64,000 bases of DNA from VYFG01 sp965204165 (GTDB lineage: Bacteria; Pseudomonadota; Gammaproteobacteria; Arenicellales; Poriferihabitantaceae): assembly GCA_965204165.1 (NCBI GenBank), contig OZ241969.1, forward strand, positions 3,968,001-4,032,000, given 5' to 3'. Made by a program: the position numbers and the translations under genes. Shown in pieces: positions 34,511 to 45,811 of the stretch (position 1 is its first letter; each line of letters opens with the position of its first letter). Below the pieces are notes generated by a model. The model saw only the letters and a program-made list of their open reading frames with translations. It ran no database searches and was not told the origin of the DNA.

Positions 34511-36055
34511 ATGCCACACAAGAGTCTATCCATGCGAAAAATCAAGGAAATCCTGAGGCTGAACCAGCAAGGGTTGAGCAACCGGGAAATCGGCAGGATC
34601 TGCAGGATCAGCCACACCACGGTCAGCAACTATCTGTTGCGGCTGGACCAGGAGGGGCTTTCGTGGCCACTTCCGGATAATCTGAACGACGCCGATCTCG
34701 AGCGGCGCCTGTTTCCACCGCCGGAGCCCCGGCGGCTGGCCAGGAAGCGGGGGGTCCCGGACTGGGTGTACATCCACAAGGAGCTCCGTCGCAAGGGCGT
34801 GACCCTGCAACTGCTGTGGGACGAGTACCGGGAGGGGAACCCCGAGGGATACGAGTATTCCTGGTTCTGCCGGCACTACCGCAAGTGGGCCGGCAAGCTG
34901 GATCTGGTGATGCGGCAGGACCACAAGGCGGGTGAGAAGCTGTTCGTGGACTACGCCGGCATGACGGTGGGGATCATCGACCCGTCCACGGGGGAGGAGC
35001 GCCAGGCCCAGCTCTTCGTGGCGGCGCTGGGTGCGTCGGGCTACACCTATGCCGAGGTCACCTGGACCCAGGGACTGGAAGACTGGATCACGTCCCACCA
35101 GAACTGCTTCTCCTGGATGGGTGGCTGTCCCGAGATTGTCGTGCCCGACAACCTGCGGTCCGCGGTGGTGAAGGCCCACCGGTACGAGCCCGACATCAAC
35201 CCCACCTACCAGGAAATGGCGGAGCACCATGACCTGGCTGTGGTGCCTGCGCGCGTCCGGCGCCCGCGGGAGAAGGCTAAAGCGGAATTGAGCGTGCTTT
35301 TGGCAGAGCGCTGGATCCTCGCGGCCCTGCGCAACCGGCGGTTCTTCTCCCTGCGGGAGGTCAACATCGAGATCGGGCAGCTGCTGGAGAAACTCAACAA
35401 CAAGCCGTTCCAGAAGCTCCCCGGCAGCCGCCGGGAACTCTTCGAGGAGCTCGACAGGCCGGCCCTGAAACCACTGCCCCGGGAGCCCTACGAGTTCGCC
35501 GAGTGGAAGAAGGTCCGCGTCCACAGCACGGACTATCACGTCGAGTTCGACAAGCACTGGTACTCCGTTCCCTGCGCACTCGTCGGGATCGAGATCGAAC
35601 TCCGGGCCACCCGCAACACCATCGAATGCCTCCACAAGGGCCAGCGGGTCGCGAGCCACCGGCGCTCCTGGCTGCGGGGCAGGCACACCACTGCCTCGGA
35701 ACACATGCCAGAGAAGCACCGCAAGGTGGGGGAATGGTCCCCGGAGCGCATCGTCGCATGGGCCGGAAAGGCTGGCCCCGACACCGCGGCGCTGGTGAAG
35801 AAGATGATGGCTTCGCGCCAACATCCCCAGCAGGCCTTCCGCGCCTGCCTCGGCATCATGCGCCTCGGCCAGTCCTACGGCAACGAGCGGCTCAACGCCG
35901 CCTGCAAACGGGCCCTGTACCTGAAGACCCTCAAGTACCGGAGCGTCGAGGCGATCCTCAAGAACGGACTCGACCGGAAAAAACCGGAGCCCGCCCAGGA
36001 GTCCATCCTTCCGGATGACCATGGGAATGTCCGGGGCCCCTCCTATTACCACTGA
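34511..36055 (+). CDS. istA: IS21-family transposase IstA
   Basis: ATG 34511 is chosen because GAGGAGG lies 7 bp upstream; the frame could open 15 codons earlier. The 514-residue product has an N-terminal helix-turn-helix (LRLNQQGLSNREIGRICRIS) and an rve-type catalytic core beginning at KLFVDYAGMTVGIID, with further acidic residues in VVPDNLRSAVV and a REKAKAE segment. A C-terminal Mu-type beta-barrel follows (VHSTDYHVEFDKHWYSVP). It catalyses strand transfer together with IstB. One oddity: REKAKAELSV replaces the more usual REKGKVE pattern, but the catalytic Glu position appears kept. No frameshift is seen. Confidence 0.93.
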   Translation: MPHKSLSMRKIKEILRLNQQGLSNREIGRICRISHTTVSNYLLRLDQEGLSWPLPDNLNDADLERRLFPPPEPRRLARKRGVPDWVYIHKELRRKGVTLQLLWDEYREGNPEGYEYSWFCRHYRKWAGKLDLVMRQDHKAGEKLFVDYAGMTVGIIDPSTGEERQAQLFVAALGASGYTYAEVTWTQGLEDWITSHQNCFSWMGGCPEIVVPDNLRSAVVKAHRYEPDINPTYQEMAEHHDLAVVPARVRRPREKAKAELSVLLAERWILAALRNRRFFSLREVNIEIGQLLEKLNNKPFQKLPGSRRELFEELDRPALKPLPREPYEFAEWKKVRVHSTDYHVEFDKHWYSVPCALVGIEIELRATRNTIECLHKGQRVASHRRSWLRGRHTTASEHMPEKHRKVGEWSPERIVAWAGKAGPDTAALVKKMMASRQHPQQAFRACLGIMRLGQSYGNERLNAACKRALYLKTLKYRSVEAILKNGLDRKKPEPAQESILPDDHGNVRGPSYYH

Positions 36056-36089
36056 CCTCTTGACTTCAACGACAACCGGAGAAACCAAC

Positions 36090-36863
36090 ATGTTGAACCA
36101 TCCCACCCTGGACAAGCTCCAGAAACTGAAACTCACCGGCATGGCCGCGGCCCTCGCCGACCAGACGAGTATATCCGACATTGACGAACTCGACTTCATG
36201 GAGCGACTCGGGCTCCTCGTGGACCGGGAGGCCACCGAGCGGGAAGACCGCCGGCTCACCGCCCGCCTGCGGCTCGCCAGGTTCAGGCACAACGCCGCCA
36301 TGGAGGATATCGACTACCGTGCCCCCAGGGGCCTCGACAGGGGCCTGATGCAGTCACTGGCAGCCTGCCGCTGGGTCGCCGACCATCTCAATATCCTGAT
36401 CACCGGACCCACCGGCGTTGGCAAGACCTGGATCGCCTGTGCGCTGGCCCAGAAAGCGTGCCGGGAGGGATACCATGCCCGGTATGTCCGTTTCCCCGCA
36501 CTGCTGCGGGACCTGGCCGTCGCCAAGGGAGACGGGCGGTATCCCAAGCTGCTGTCGGCCCTCGCCAGGGTCGACGTCCTGCTGATCGACGACTGGGGCC
36601 TTGAGAACATGAACACCGAAAACCGCCGCGACCTGCTGGAACTCCTCGAGGACCGGTACGGGGCCCGTTCCACCGTGGTGACCAGCCAGCTGGCGGTGGA
36701 GAGCTGGTACGAAGGCGTTGGCGATCCGGTCCTCGCGGACGCGATCCTCGACCGGCTGGTGCACAATGCCTACCGGATCGGCCTCAAGGGCGAGTCCATG
36801 CGGAAGAAGAAGTCCGTGGCCATGATGGCCGGATCCGGGGATCCGGAGTCCGGTCCGGAATGA
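36090..36863 (+). CDS. istB: IS21-family helper ATPase IstB
   Basis: ATG 36090 is preferred: GGAG precedes it, and MLNHPTLDKLQKLKLTGMA is the usual IstB N-terminus. The earlier in-frame ATG at 36015 lies inside istA. The 257-residue DnaC/DnaA-like AAA+ protein has Walker A GPTGVGKT, Walker B VLLIDDWG and a sensor VVTSQ. IstB assembles on target DNA and directs IstA-mediated insertion. The gene is intact and 34 bp downstream of istA. Confidence 0.94.
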   Translation: MLNHPTLDKLQKLKLTGMAAALADQTSISDIDELDFMERLGLLVDREATEREDRRLTARLRLARFRHNAAMEDIDYRAPRGLDRGLMQSLAACRWVADHLNILITGPTGVGKTWIACALAQKACREGYHARYVRFPALLRDLAVAKGDGRYPKLLSALARVDVLLIDDWGLENMNTENRRDLLELLEDRYGARSTVVTSQLAVESWYEGVGDPVLADAILDRLVHNAYRIGLKGESMRKKKSVAMMAGSGDPESGPE

Positions 36864-37176
36864 AACCGGCAACCCGAAACGGGATCGGCGTCCGCCGCAC
36901 TACCGCGCTTCGCTTGCTCTCCGCAATGCCGCGCGACAAACAAGTTTGTCGCCCGTCATCACGGACCAGGGCTGTCTTGCAGGTGAGAAAAAGCAGGTCA
37001 ATAAATGACCTTGAAAAGCCAAAGGCGGTGGCGCCGGTGATCGCCGGAAACTGGAAATACGGGGGTGCGTGGCGTAAGATTCGTCACGCACCCGCGACCG
37101 GGCGAGAGGATCTGAGTCCTACAGCCTGATGACCGTTGCGTCGCTTCGCTCCGATGAGAAGGTGCCCTGGATGAAA
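36864..37176. other. Non-coding tail of the IS21 element
   Basis: I see no gene between istB and the right-end repeats. Long frames on the minus strand lack protein-like features. Confidence 0.5.
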
Positions 37177-37242
37177 TGGCAACTTTGCCGTGGAATGGGT
37201 GGCAACTTTCACTGTGGAACAGGTGGCAACTTTCCGTGGAAT
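37177..37242. repeat. Right-end multiple repeats of the IS21 element
   Basis: Three units in the opposite orientation to the left end, at 37177-37196, 37199-37220 and 37223-37242, show the pattern TGGCAACTTT...TGGAA. Confidence 0.85.
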
Positions 37243-37695
37243 AGCCATCCTCGGACGGCGCGATGACCTCCTGTTCCGATGACCCCGGCGAAGCCATAGA
37301 GTTCCGGAAGGAGGGGAAATCGCGCCGCCCGAACGGCAGTTCGGAGCCTTGCTCGGACGCTGCGGCAGCAACGGCGGTATCCGGGCATGCTCTTGGGAAA
37401 ACCGCGTGAGGTCTCCTGCCCTGAGCATGGGCACGTTCGCGGTCGACATGCGTACCTGTACTTGGGTATCCGAAGGGGCTGCTTGGGCCCGGGGCGTTTC
37501 GGTGATGTGTTGTCGGTGCTGTTGTCTTCCGACGGAAAAACCACCGGCCATTCGGGGACATGCGCGGGGGGACACAGAACCGCACCCGTCCCGGCGGTTC
37601 AGGGGAAAGAGGACTTCGGGTACCAGCACCTGCCCGCCGCCGGCACGACCCTGCGCAATGCCGGACCGACCGGACGGCCAGCTCCCGCCGCCCGC
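37243..37695. other. Non-coding region between IS21 and the box operon
   Basis: About 450 bp have no recognisable gene. The region lies downstream of the thiolase. A terminator for the box operon is expected here, but no clear stem followed by a T-run was found. Confidence 0.4.
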
Positions 37696-38901
37696 TCAGG
37701 AGACCCGCTCGATCACCAGTGCGATCCCCTGCCCCACCCCGATGCACATGGTGCACAGGGCATATCTTCCGCCAACCGCTTCCAGCTGGTTGACGGCGGT
37801 GGTAACGAGCCGGGCGCCGCTTGCCCCCAGGGGATGGCCAAGCGCGATGGCGCCGCCGTTAGGATTCACCCTGGGATCGTCGTCCGCAAGACCGAGTTCA
37901 CGCATCACCGCCAGCGCCTGGGCCGCGAACGCCTCGTTGAGTTCGATCACGTCCATCCCGTCCAGGGCAAGACCGGTCATCGCCAGCGCCTTCTGGCTGG
38001 CCGGCACCGGTCCGAGGCCCATGATGCGGGGAGCGATGCCGGCCGTCGCCATGCCAAGGACACGGGCGCGTGGCGCGAGTCCGTGTTTCACCGCTGCCGC
38101 CTCGTTCGCGAGCAGGAGGGCGCAGGCGCCGTCATTGACACCGGAGGCATTGCCGGCGGTGACCGTTCCATCCTCCCGGACAATGGGCTTCAGTTTCGAA
38201 AGCGCGTCCAGGGTCGTTTCCCTCGGATGCTCGTCCACATCCACCGCCACCGGGTCGCCGCGACGCTGCGGTACCGGAACCGGCACCATCTCGCCGCGGA
38301 AGAATCCCCGATCCACTGCCCGGGCGGTCTTTAGCTGGGACCAGAGCGCGAACCGGTCCTGGTCCTCGCGGCCGACCCGGCATTCCGCGGCCACGTTCTC
38401 GGCGGTCTCGGGCATGGAATCGACCCCGTACCGCTGCCGCATCAGCGGGTTGATGAATCGCCAGCCGAGGGTGGTGTCATGAATGGTGCTGCTGCGGCCG
38501 AAGGCCGTCTCCGACTTGGGCATGACGAAAGGCGCCCGGCTCATGCTTTCCACCCCGCCGGCGATCGCCAGCGCGGCCTCCCCGCACCGGATTGCCCGGG
38601 CCGCACTGCCCACGGCATCCATGCCGGAACCGCACAGGCGGTTGACGGTCGCGGCGGGCACCGTCTCCGGCAAGCCGGCCAGCAGGGCGCACATGCGGCC
38701 CACGTTGCGATTGTCTTCGCCGGCCTGGTTGGCGCAGCCGTAGATGAGCTCGTCCACGCCGTCCCAGTCCACGCCGGCGTTCCTCTCCATCAGCGCCCGG
38801 ATCGGCACCGCGCCGAGATCATCGGTCCTGACCGGCGACAGGGCGCCGCCGTAGCGGCCGATGGGGGTGCGGACGGCATCGCAGATATAAGCCTCGTTCA
38901 T
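37696..38901 (-). CDS. pcaF: 3-oxoadipyl-CoA/acetyl-CoA thiolase
   Basis: The 401-residue thiolase starts at ATG 38901, MNEAYICDAVRTPIGRYGG; longer starts overlap the upstream gene. The acylated Cys lies in NRLCGSGMDAVGSAARA, the catalytic His in NPNGGAIALGHPLGASGAR, and the second Cys in LCTMCIGVGQG. PAENVA-type segments and the RTPIGRYGGALS start match the 3-oxoadipyl-CoA thiolases. As the last gene of the box operon it would split 3-oxoadipyl-CoA into succinyl-CoA and acetyl-CoA, finishing benzoate degradation. Substrate is inferred from context. Confidence 0.85.
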   Translation of the reverse strand: MNEAYICDAVRTPIGRYGGALSPVRTDDLGAVPIRALMERNAGVDWDGVDELIYGCANQAGEDNRNVGRMCALLAGLPETVPAATVNRLCGSGMDAVGSAARAIRCGEAALAIAGGVESMSRAPFVMPKSETAFGRSSTIHDTTLGWRFINPLMRQRYGVDSMPETAENVAAECRVGREDQDRFALWSQLKTARAVDRGFFRGEMVPVPVPQRRGDPVAVDVDEHPRETTLDALSKLKPIVREDGTVTAGNASGVNDGACALLLANEAAAVKHGLAPRARVLGMATAGIAPRIMGLGPVPASQKALAMTGLALDGMDVIELNEAFAAQALAVMRELGLADDDPRVNPNGGAIALGHPLGASGARLVTTAVNQLEAVGGRYALCTMCIGVGQGIALVIERVS

Positions 38902-38947
38902 GGGGTGCATGCCTGGTCGGAATGGAAACGGGTCATGGGCCGGTCGA

Positions 38948-40474
38948 TCAGCTTCCGCCTTCGTCACGGCCCGGTTTGCTCCAGGCGCGCCGGCGAAGCA
39001 GCGGGCTCACCCGGTAGCGCTCACCCCGGTAGTATGCGTCAAGATGGTCCAGCAGACCGACCACGGGTGCAATACCCCACTTCGACAGCCATTCGAACGG
39101 CCCCCCGGGATAGTTCACGCCCAGTTTCATGGCGTCGTCGGCGGCTGATTCGGTACAGACTCCCTGCTGCACTGCATCGGCCGCCTCGTTGATCAGCATG
39201 GCGAGGGTCCGGGCGACGACCAGCCCGGGGGCGTCCCCGATCATCCTTGGAACGAATCCGAGCGCAGCCAGCCATCCCGCACTGTGGGCCTGCCAGTCCG
39301 CCGACGCACGCACGGAGCAGGACATCGCCAGGGCGCTCTCCCTGCCGCAGGCGATGGGAAGATCGAACACGGCAACGTTTTCCCCCAGGGCGGAAGCCGG
39401 CAGGCCTTCGGTCAGCCGGAGCTGCCCGTCCGGGGACTCGATCCCCGTCCACCCGCTCCCGGTTACCTGCTCGAAGGACAGGCCCAGTTCCCGCAGTCGT
39501 TCGCCCAGGAGATCGGCCACGAAATCGCGGCCATGCAGGATGACGCCGCCCGAATCCGGCGGCCGGTACGTGTGAACGGGCACCTCGGTGTCGGCAGCGC
39601 CGGCATCCGGGCCATACCGGTAGAAGCCCTGCCCGGATTTGCGGCCAAGCCGCCCGCCCTCCACCAGCGCCTTCTGGATCAGCGACGGCTTGTACCGCCG
39701 GTCCATGAAGTTGGCGTGGTAGACGGACTCCGTCACCGCGAAATTCGTGTCGTGGCCGATGAGGTCCATCAGCTCGCAGGGCCCCATCCGGAATCCCGCG
39801 CCGCGCAGGCAGGCGTCGATGGCGACATGGTCGCAGGCGCGCTCCTGCAGCACCTCCAGCGCCTCGGCATAGAACGGCCGGGCGATCCGGTTGACGATGA
39901 ACCCCGGGCTCGACGCGGCGTGCACCGGCACCTTGCCCCACCGGCCGGCCAGTTCAAACACCGCATCCGCCACCCGGGGGTCCGTATCAAGGCCCGACAC
40001 CACCTCCACCAGCTTCATCACAGGCGCCGGATTGAAGAAGTGCATACCGACCAGGCGCCCGGGGTCTCGCAGGTTCGCCGCAATGGCCGTGATCGATAGG
40101 GAGGAGGTGTTGGTGGCAAGTACGGCCCCTGCGTCGAGCCTGTCCTCCAGTTCGGCAAAGAGATTGCGCTTGACTCCGATATCCTCGCTCACCGCCTCGA
40201 CGGCAAGGCCGGCGCCCGCAGCGCCTTCCAGGTGATCGACGGGTCGGATCCGCGCCAGGGTATTCCGGGCGTCCTTTCCCCCGATCCTGCCCCGGTCCAC
40301 CAGCTTCCGGAGCGTCACTTCCAGGTTCCGCAGGGCATCGCCGGTGGCGCCGGCCCGGTTGTCATACAGCATGACCTCGTGCCCCGACCCGGCCGCCACC
40401 TGGGCGATGCCGGTGCCCATCGCCCCGGCGCCCGCCACCAGCACCGTGGCTTTCGACAGGTCATACGCCATCAT
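38948..40474 (-). CDS. paaH: 3-hydroxyadipyl-CoA dehydrogenase, PaaH-like
   Basis: The 508-residue NAD-dependent 3-hydroxyacyl-CoA dehydrogenase has the Rossmann motif VAGAGAMGTGIAQVAA near residue 13, the catalytic region VGMHFFNPAPVMKLVEVVSG near 142, and SPGFIVNRIARPFYAEAL. Its length, with a second C-terminal 3HCDH domain (YPGGPFEWLSKWG), is that of PaaH-type enzymes. It would oxidise 3-hydroxyadipyl-CoA to 3-oxoadipyl-CoA before the thiolase. Its ATG at 40474 overlaps the stop of the preceding hydratase (ATGA), so the two are translationally coupled. Confidence 0.87.
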   Translation of the reverse strand: MMAYDLSKATVLVAGAGAMGTGIAQVAAGSGHEVMLYDNRAGATGDALRNLEVTLRKLVDRGRIGGKDARNTLARIRPVDHLEGAAGAGLAVEAVSEDIGVKRNLFAELEDRLDAGAVLATNTSSLSITAIAANLRDPGRLVGMHFFNPAPVMKLVEVVSGLDTDPRVADAVFELAGRWGKVPVHAASSPGFIVNRIARPFYAEALEVLQERACDHVAIDACLRGAGFRMGPCELMDLIGHDTNFAVTESVYHANFMDRRYKPSLIQKALVEGGRLGRKSGQGFYRYGPDAGAADTEVPVHTYRPPDSGGVILHGRDFVADLLGERLRELGLSFEQVTGSGWTGIESPDGQLRLTEGLPASALGENVAVFDLPIACGRESALAMSCSVRASADWQAHSAGWLAALGFVPRMIGDAPGLVVARTLAMLINEAADAVQQGVCTESAADDAMKLGVNYPGGPFEWLSKWGIAPVVGLLDHLDAYYRGERYRVSPLLRRRAWSKPGRDEGGS

Positions 40475-41280
40475 GGAATCCAGTTTGCCTTGCGTTTCTC
40501 GAAAAAGGCACGGAAGCCCTCCTTCGCCTCATCGGTGGCGCGTACCCGGCTGATGGTCTGCGCGGTGAGTTCGCGCACGTCCCCGGTAATCTCGCCCTGG
40601 CTGAGGCTCTGGAACAGCGCCTTGATTTCACGTTGCGCTTCGGGTCCGCCCATCAGCAGGTCCCGCACCAGGATGTCCACGGTCTCGTCCAGCTCCTCCG
40701 GCGGGGCCAGTCCCTGCACCATGCCCATGGACAGGGCTTCCCCGGCCCGGATGCGGCTGCCGGACAGCGCCAGGCGCATCGCCTGGCGCCGTCCCACGGC
40801 ATTGAACAGGTAGGGCCCGATCACCGAGGGCAGGATGCCGAAGCGGGCTTCGCTGACGGCGAACGAGGCATTGTCCGCTGCGATGGCGATGTCGCAGGCG
40901 CAGACGAGGCCCACGCCGCCGCCGAGGGCCGCGCCCTGGACCCGGGCCACGGTGGGCTTGGGGCACGATTCGATGCCATGCAGCACCTCGGCGAACCGCC
41001 TGGCATCCGCCAGGTTCCACTCCCGGTCGGCGCGGCTGGCCCGCTCCATCCAGTTGAGATCGGCGCCGGCGCTGAAATGCTTCCCCGCCCCCGCCAGCAC
41101 GATGACCCGCACCGCATCGTCGTCAACGGCCCCGTGGAACGCGCGGCCAAGCTCGCCGACCATGGTTTCATCGAAGGCGTTGTACCGGTCCGGCCGGGAC
41201 ATGGTGATCCGGCAGTCGCCATCACCGCCGTGCTCCACCGACAGTGTGCTGAAATCGGACGGCTTCCCGGGACCGGACAT
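40471..41280 (-). CDS. Enoyl-CoA hydratase/isomerase of the box operon
   Basis: This 269-residue crotonase has the oxyanion-hole segments AGAGKHFSAGADLNWM (near 63) and VQGAALGGGVGLVCACDIAIA (near 113), and the acidic residue region VSEARFGILPSVIGPY. In this operon it should hydrate or isomerise the dehydroadipyl-CoA released after ring cleavage. Its closest-looking relatives also include methylglutaconyl-CoA hydratases, so the name depends on context. Its start overlaps the boxA stop by one base (TGATG). Confidence 0.8.
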   Translation of the reverse strand: MSGPGKPSDFSTLSVEHGGDGDCRITMSRPDRYNAFDETMVGELGRAFHGAVDDDAVRVIVLAGAGKHFSAGADLNWMERASRADREWNLADARRFAEVLHGIESCPKPTVARVQGAALGGGVGLVCACDIAIAADNASFAVSEARFGILPSVIGPYLFNAVGRRQAMRLALSGSRIRAGEALSMGMVQGLAPPEELDETVDILVRDLLMGGPEAQREIKALFQSLSQGEITGDVRELTAQTISRVRATDEAKEGFRAFFEKRKANWIP

Positions 41281-42563
41281 CAGTAGGTCTCCAGGTGCAG
41301 CCGGCCCTGCCGGCGCAGGTCTTCGCCGACGGTGTTCCAGTCATCGCCGGATTGCTCCACGATGTCCTTCAGCGCCAGCACCACCCCCTCCTCCATGGCC
41401 CTCAGGCCGCAGACGTAGAAGAATGTGTCGGGGTCGCGGATCAGCGGCACGAGATCGGACGCGCGCTCCCGCATCACGTCCTGCACGTAGCGTTTCGGGC
41501 TGCCCGCAACCCTGGAGAAGGCGAAATGGATGTCGATGAAGTCCCCGGGCAGGTTCTGCAGGGGACCGAAATACGGCAACTCCTCCGGGGTCCGGGCGCC
41601 GAAGAAGAGCATCAGCCTGCCGCCCTCGAACTGTCCCTTCCTGCGCAGCCTGCGGCGCCATTCCGTCATCGCCCGCATCGGCGCGCTGCCCGTGCCGGTA
41701 CAGATCATGACGATGCCGGAGCGGGGATGGTTGGGCATGAGGAAGGTGGATCCGAAGGGGCCCACCACCCTGACCTCGTCGCCCACCTCGAGGTCGCACA
41801 TGTAGTTCGACCCCACGCCGCGTACCGGGTTGCCGTCGTGATCCTCCAGCACCCGCTTGATCGTCAGGGACAGGTTGTTGTATCCCGGCCGCTCCCCGTT
41901 GCGGGCACTGGCCACGGAATACTGCCTGGCATGATGGGGCCTGCCGAGGGAGTCCTTGCCCGGCGGCAGGATGCCGATGGACTGGCCTTCGAGCACGGGA
42001 AAGGGCTCGCCGGCGAAATCGAGCACGATATGATGGGTGTCGTATTCACTGCCGACCTCGGTCACGCGCGCGTTGCCCGTCACTTTCGCGGTGAGATACG
42101 CGCGCTCGCATCCCGGTCCGTACAGGTTGGTATAGGCATGGGCGGACGACCAGGGCGGAATCCGGGAATTGAAACGCGACGGCCTGAAATCCTCCGCCCC
42201 GGCCACGGCGGCGAGAGCAGCCCCGGCCGCCCCGGCGCCCGCATCCGGACTCCCGGGCGCGGTGCCGTCGCCGGGTCCGGCCTGGCCGATGTCCGGCAAT
42301 TCACCGGGCAGTTCCTCCCAGCCGAATTGATCTTCCACCGTGTAGGGGCGGTCACGGGGCACCTGGCGCCAGTTGTCGATGGAACCGGTGGGACAGGGCC
42401 CCAGGCAGTCCATGCAGAAGTTGCACTTCTTGGGATCCACCACGTAGTTGTTGTCATCGTGGGTCACCGCGCCCACCGGACAGGTGTCCTCGCAGGTGTT
42501 GCACCGGATACAGATCTCCGGGTCGATGACATGCTGGTTCAGGATCGTCTCCGGGTGCTCCAT
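41280..42563 (-). CDS. boxA: Benzoyl-CoA 2,3-epoxidase reductase component BoxA
   Basis: ATG 42563 starts the family N-terminus MEHPETILNQHVIDPEICIR; the longer frame overlaps boxB. The N-terminal ferredoxin-like domain has two 4Fe-4S motifs, CIRCNTCEDTC and CNFCMDCLGPC. After an Ala/Gly/Pro-rich linker comes a ferredoxin-NADP reductase-type FAD/NAD(P)H module (RQYSVASARNGER, MICTGTGSAPMRAM, YVCGLRAMEEGV). BoxA passes electrons from NADPH to BoxB. It lies 88 bp downstream of boxB in the same operon. Confidence 0.95.
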   Translation of the reverse strand: MEHPETILNQHVIDPEICIRCNTCEDTCPVGAVTHDDNNYVVDPKKCNFCMDCLGPCPTGSIDNWRQVPRDRPYTVEDQFGWEELPGELPDIGQAGPGDGTAPGSPDAGAGAAGAALAAVAGAEDFRPSRFNSRIPPWSSAHAYTNLYGPGCERAYLTAKVTGNARVTEVGSEYDTHHIVLDFAGEPFPVLEGQSIGILPPGKDSLGRPHHARQYSVASARNGERPGYNNLSLTIKRVLEDHDGNPVRGVGSNYMCDLEVGDEVRVVGPFGSTFLMPNHPRSGIVMICTGTGSAPMRAMTEWRRRLRRKGQFEGGRLMLFFGARTPEELPYFGPLQNLPGDFIDIHFAFSRVAGSPKRYVQDVMRERASDLVPLIRDPDTFFYVCGLRAMEEGVVLALKDIVEQSGDDWNTVGEDLRRQGRLHLETY

Positions 42564-42651
42564 GACAGTGTCCGGCGGGATCCGGGCGGCGACCGTCAGC
42601 GGCGCCGCAGGCATGCCTGCAGCGGCGGTCCGGAATTGCCGGGCGCCCGCA

Positions 42652-44079
<1,428 letters not shown>

Positions 44080-44109
44080 GGTCGGTGTCCTCAGATGCGG
44101 AGTTGCCGG

Positions 44110-45771
44110 CTATACCCGGTTCCAGTCGAATGCCGTCTTCTCCCCGGAGCCGTACACCCGGAGCGCCCCGCGCTCGCCCACCGCGTTGGGTCGCTGGAAG
44201 ATCCAGTTCTGCCAGGCGCTGAGACGGCCGAAGATCCGGGTCAGCATGGTTTCCCGGCCGTTGAAGCGCAGATTCGCCTCCATGGCCGTGAGCGCGTCCG
44301 GCGACATGGCGACCCGCTCCTCCACGGCGATGCGGACTTCGTCGTCCCAGTCGAGATCGTCCGGGTTGCTGGTCACGAGCCCGAGGGCGAAGGCCCCGTC
44401 CGCGTCCAGCGGCTGGCCGGCCTTCGCCCGCACCGCCGACAGGGCCGCCTCCTCGTGATAGAAGCGCCGCCCGAGGCGGCTCTCCCCGGTCACCATCGGG
44501 TAGAGCCCGTCGTTCACCCCGCCCACCGTGATCCGCGGCGCGGCGGATTCGTCGTCCGGCAGGGCCAGGTGGTAGCTGCGGTCGCAGGCCAGGGCCAGCT
44601 CGAGAAAGGTGCCCGCGAAGCAGGAACCCTCGTCGATGATGGCAAAGAGGCTGCGGGAGGAGACATCCAGGCGGCAGAAGGTGCGGCGCAGGTAGCCGAT
44701 GGTCTCGCGCACGAACCAGTGGTCCCGGTGCGCCATGAGCACCTCGTCCATCCCGAGCACGGCCGCGGGGTCGCCGCGGGTGTGCAGGAGCCACACGCCG
44801 ATGTCGGGCTCGTTGGTGCGCATGGCAAGCACCGCGTCCTCCAGCTCCCGCGCCAGGGCCAGCGGATAGAAATCGGCGCCCGCGGCCACGATGGCATCGA
44901 TGGAATCCGGCAATCCCGCATCCGGCGCCCGGACGATGAACCTGGCGGTCCGCGCCCCGCGGTCGATCTCCACGGTGACATGGCGGTATCGAAGGGTGGA
45001 TTCCTCCAAGGTCCGCTCGAGGGGCGCCAGGTGGATGCCCGCGGCGTCTGCAGGGCGGTCGCCCGCCTCCGCCAGCGCCTCGGCGCGCTCCCGGACCACC
45101 TCCCGGAACCTGGCGGGTTTCGCGATCTCGTCCACCAGCCGCCAGTCCTTGGCCCGCTGCCCCCGCACGCCCTCGGTGGTGGTGCAGAAGATGTCCGCCA
45201 GGTCGTGGCGCACATGCCGCTTGTCGGTGATGCGGGTGAGCCCGCCGGTGCCGGGCAGAACGCCCAGGAGCGGAACTTCCGGCAGGCTGACCGCGCTGGA
45301 GCGGTCGTCCACCAGGATGATCTCGTCGCAGGCCAGCGCCAGCTCGTAGCCGCCGCCGGCGCAGACGCCGTTCACCGCGGCAATGAACCGGAGGCCGCTG
45401 TGCCGGGAGGAATCCTCGATGCCGTTGCGGGTCTCATTGGTGAACTTGCAGAAATTCACCTTCCAGGCATGGCTGCTCGAGCCGAGCATGAAGATGTTGG
45501 CACCGGAACAGAACACCTTGTCCTTCAGGCTCGTGATCACCACGCAGCGGACCTCCGGATGCTCGAAGCGGATCCGGTTCAGGGCGTCATTGAGCTCGAT
45601 GTCCACCCCGAGGTCATAGCTGTTCAGCTTGAGCCGGTAGCCCGGGCGCAGCCCGGCATCCTCGTCGAAGTCCGCCGCCAGGGTGGCAACGGCGCCGTCG
45701 AAGGAGAGCTTCCAGTGGCGGTACCTTGAAGGCTCGGTGCGGTAGTCGACCGGTTCGATGGCAGTGTTCAC
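44110..45771 (-). CDS. boxC: 2,3-epoxybenzoyl-CoA dihydrolase BoxC
   Basis: This 553-residue double-crotonase protein begins YRTEPSRYRHWKLSFDG and includes KVFCSGANIFMLG, AAVNGVCAGGGYELALACDE and VSLPEVPLLGVLPGTGG. It opens the non-aromatic epoxide ring using two waters and releases formate and 3,4-dehydroadipyl-CoA semialdehyde. It is the first gene of the box operon, and the palindromic operator at 45812-45866 lies directly upstream. Confidence 0.97.
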   Translation of the reverse strand: MNTAIEPVDYRTEPSRYRHWKLSFDGAVATLAADFDEDAGLRPGYRLKLNSYDLGVDIELNDALNRIRFEHPEVRCVVITSLKDKVFCSGANIFMLGSSSHAWKVNFCKFTNETRNGIEDSSRHSGLRFIAAVNGVCAGGGYELALACDEIILVDDRSSAVSLPEVPLLGVLPGTGGLTRITDKRHVRHDLADIFCTTTEGVRGQRAKDWRLVDEIAKPARFREVVRERAEALAEAGDRPADAAGIHLAPLERTLEESTLRYRHVTVEIDRGARTARFIVRAPDAGLPDSIDAIVAAGADFYPLALARELEDAVLAMRTNEPDIGVWLLHTRGDPAAVLGMDEVLMAHRDHWFVRETIGYLRRTFCRLDVSSRSLFAIIDEGSCFAGTFLELALACDRSYHLALPDDESAAPRITVGGVNDGLYPMVTGESRLGRRFYHEEAALSAVRAKAGQPLDADGAFALGLVTSNPDDLDWDDEVRIAVEERVAMSPDALTAMEANLRFNGRETMLTRIFGRLSAWQNWIFQRPNAVGERGALRVYGSGEKTAFDWNRV

Positions 45772-45811
45772 GCTGTCGCTCCCGGGGGCAGGGTCATGTG
45801 TGGGTCTGAAG

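Larger units (their letters stand above)
34330..37242 (+). mobile_element. Complete IS21-family insertion sequence
   Basis: istA and istB are both intact and flanked by multiple terminal repeats, as is typical of IS21. Four copies of an ATTCCACGG...GTTGCCAC unit lie on the left (34330-34421), and three inverted copies lie on the right (37177-37242). The exact outer ends and the target duplication are not resolved. The element lies between the recombinase locus and the box operon. Confidence 0.85.

Noticed and set aside
36998..37756. 252-codon minus-strand frame spanning the IS21 right end and the thiolase 3' end
   Set aside because: It crosses the IS boundary and a real gene, and its residues show no domain.
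44095..45729. Plus-strand frame of 544 codons opposite boxC, and similar ones opposite boxB, paaH and boxA
   Set aside because: These are codon-position mirror frames of GC-rich genes with strong third-position bias; boxC and its neighbours are unmistakable.
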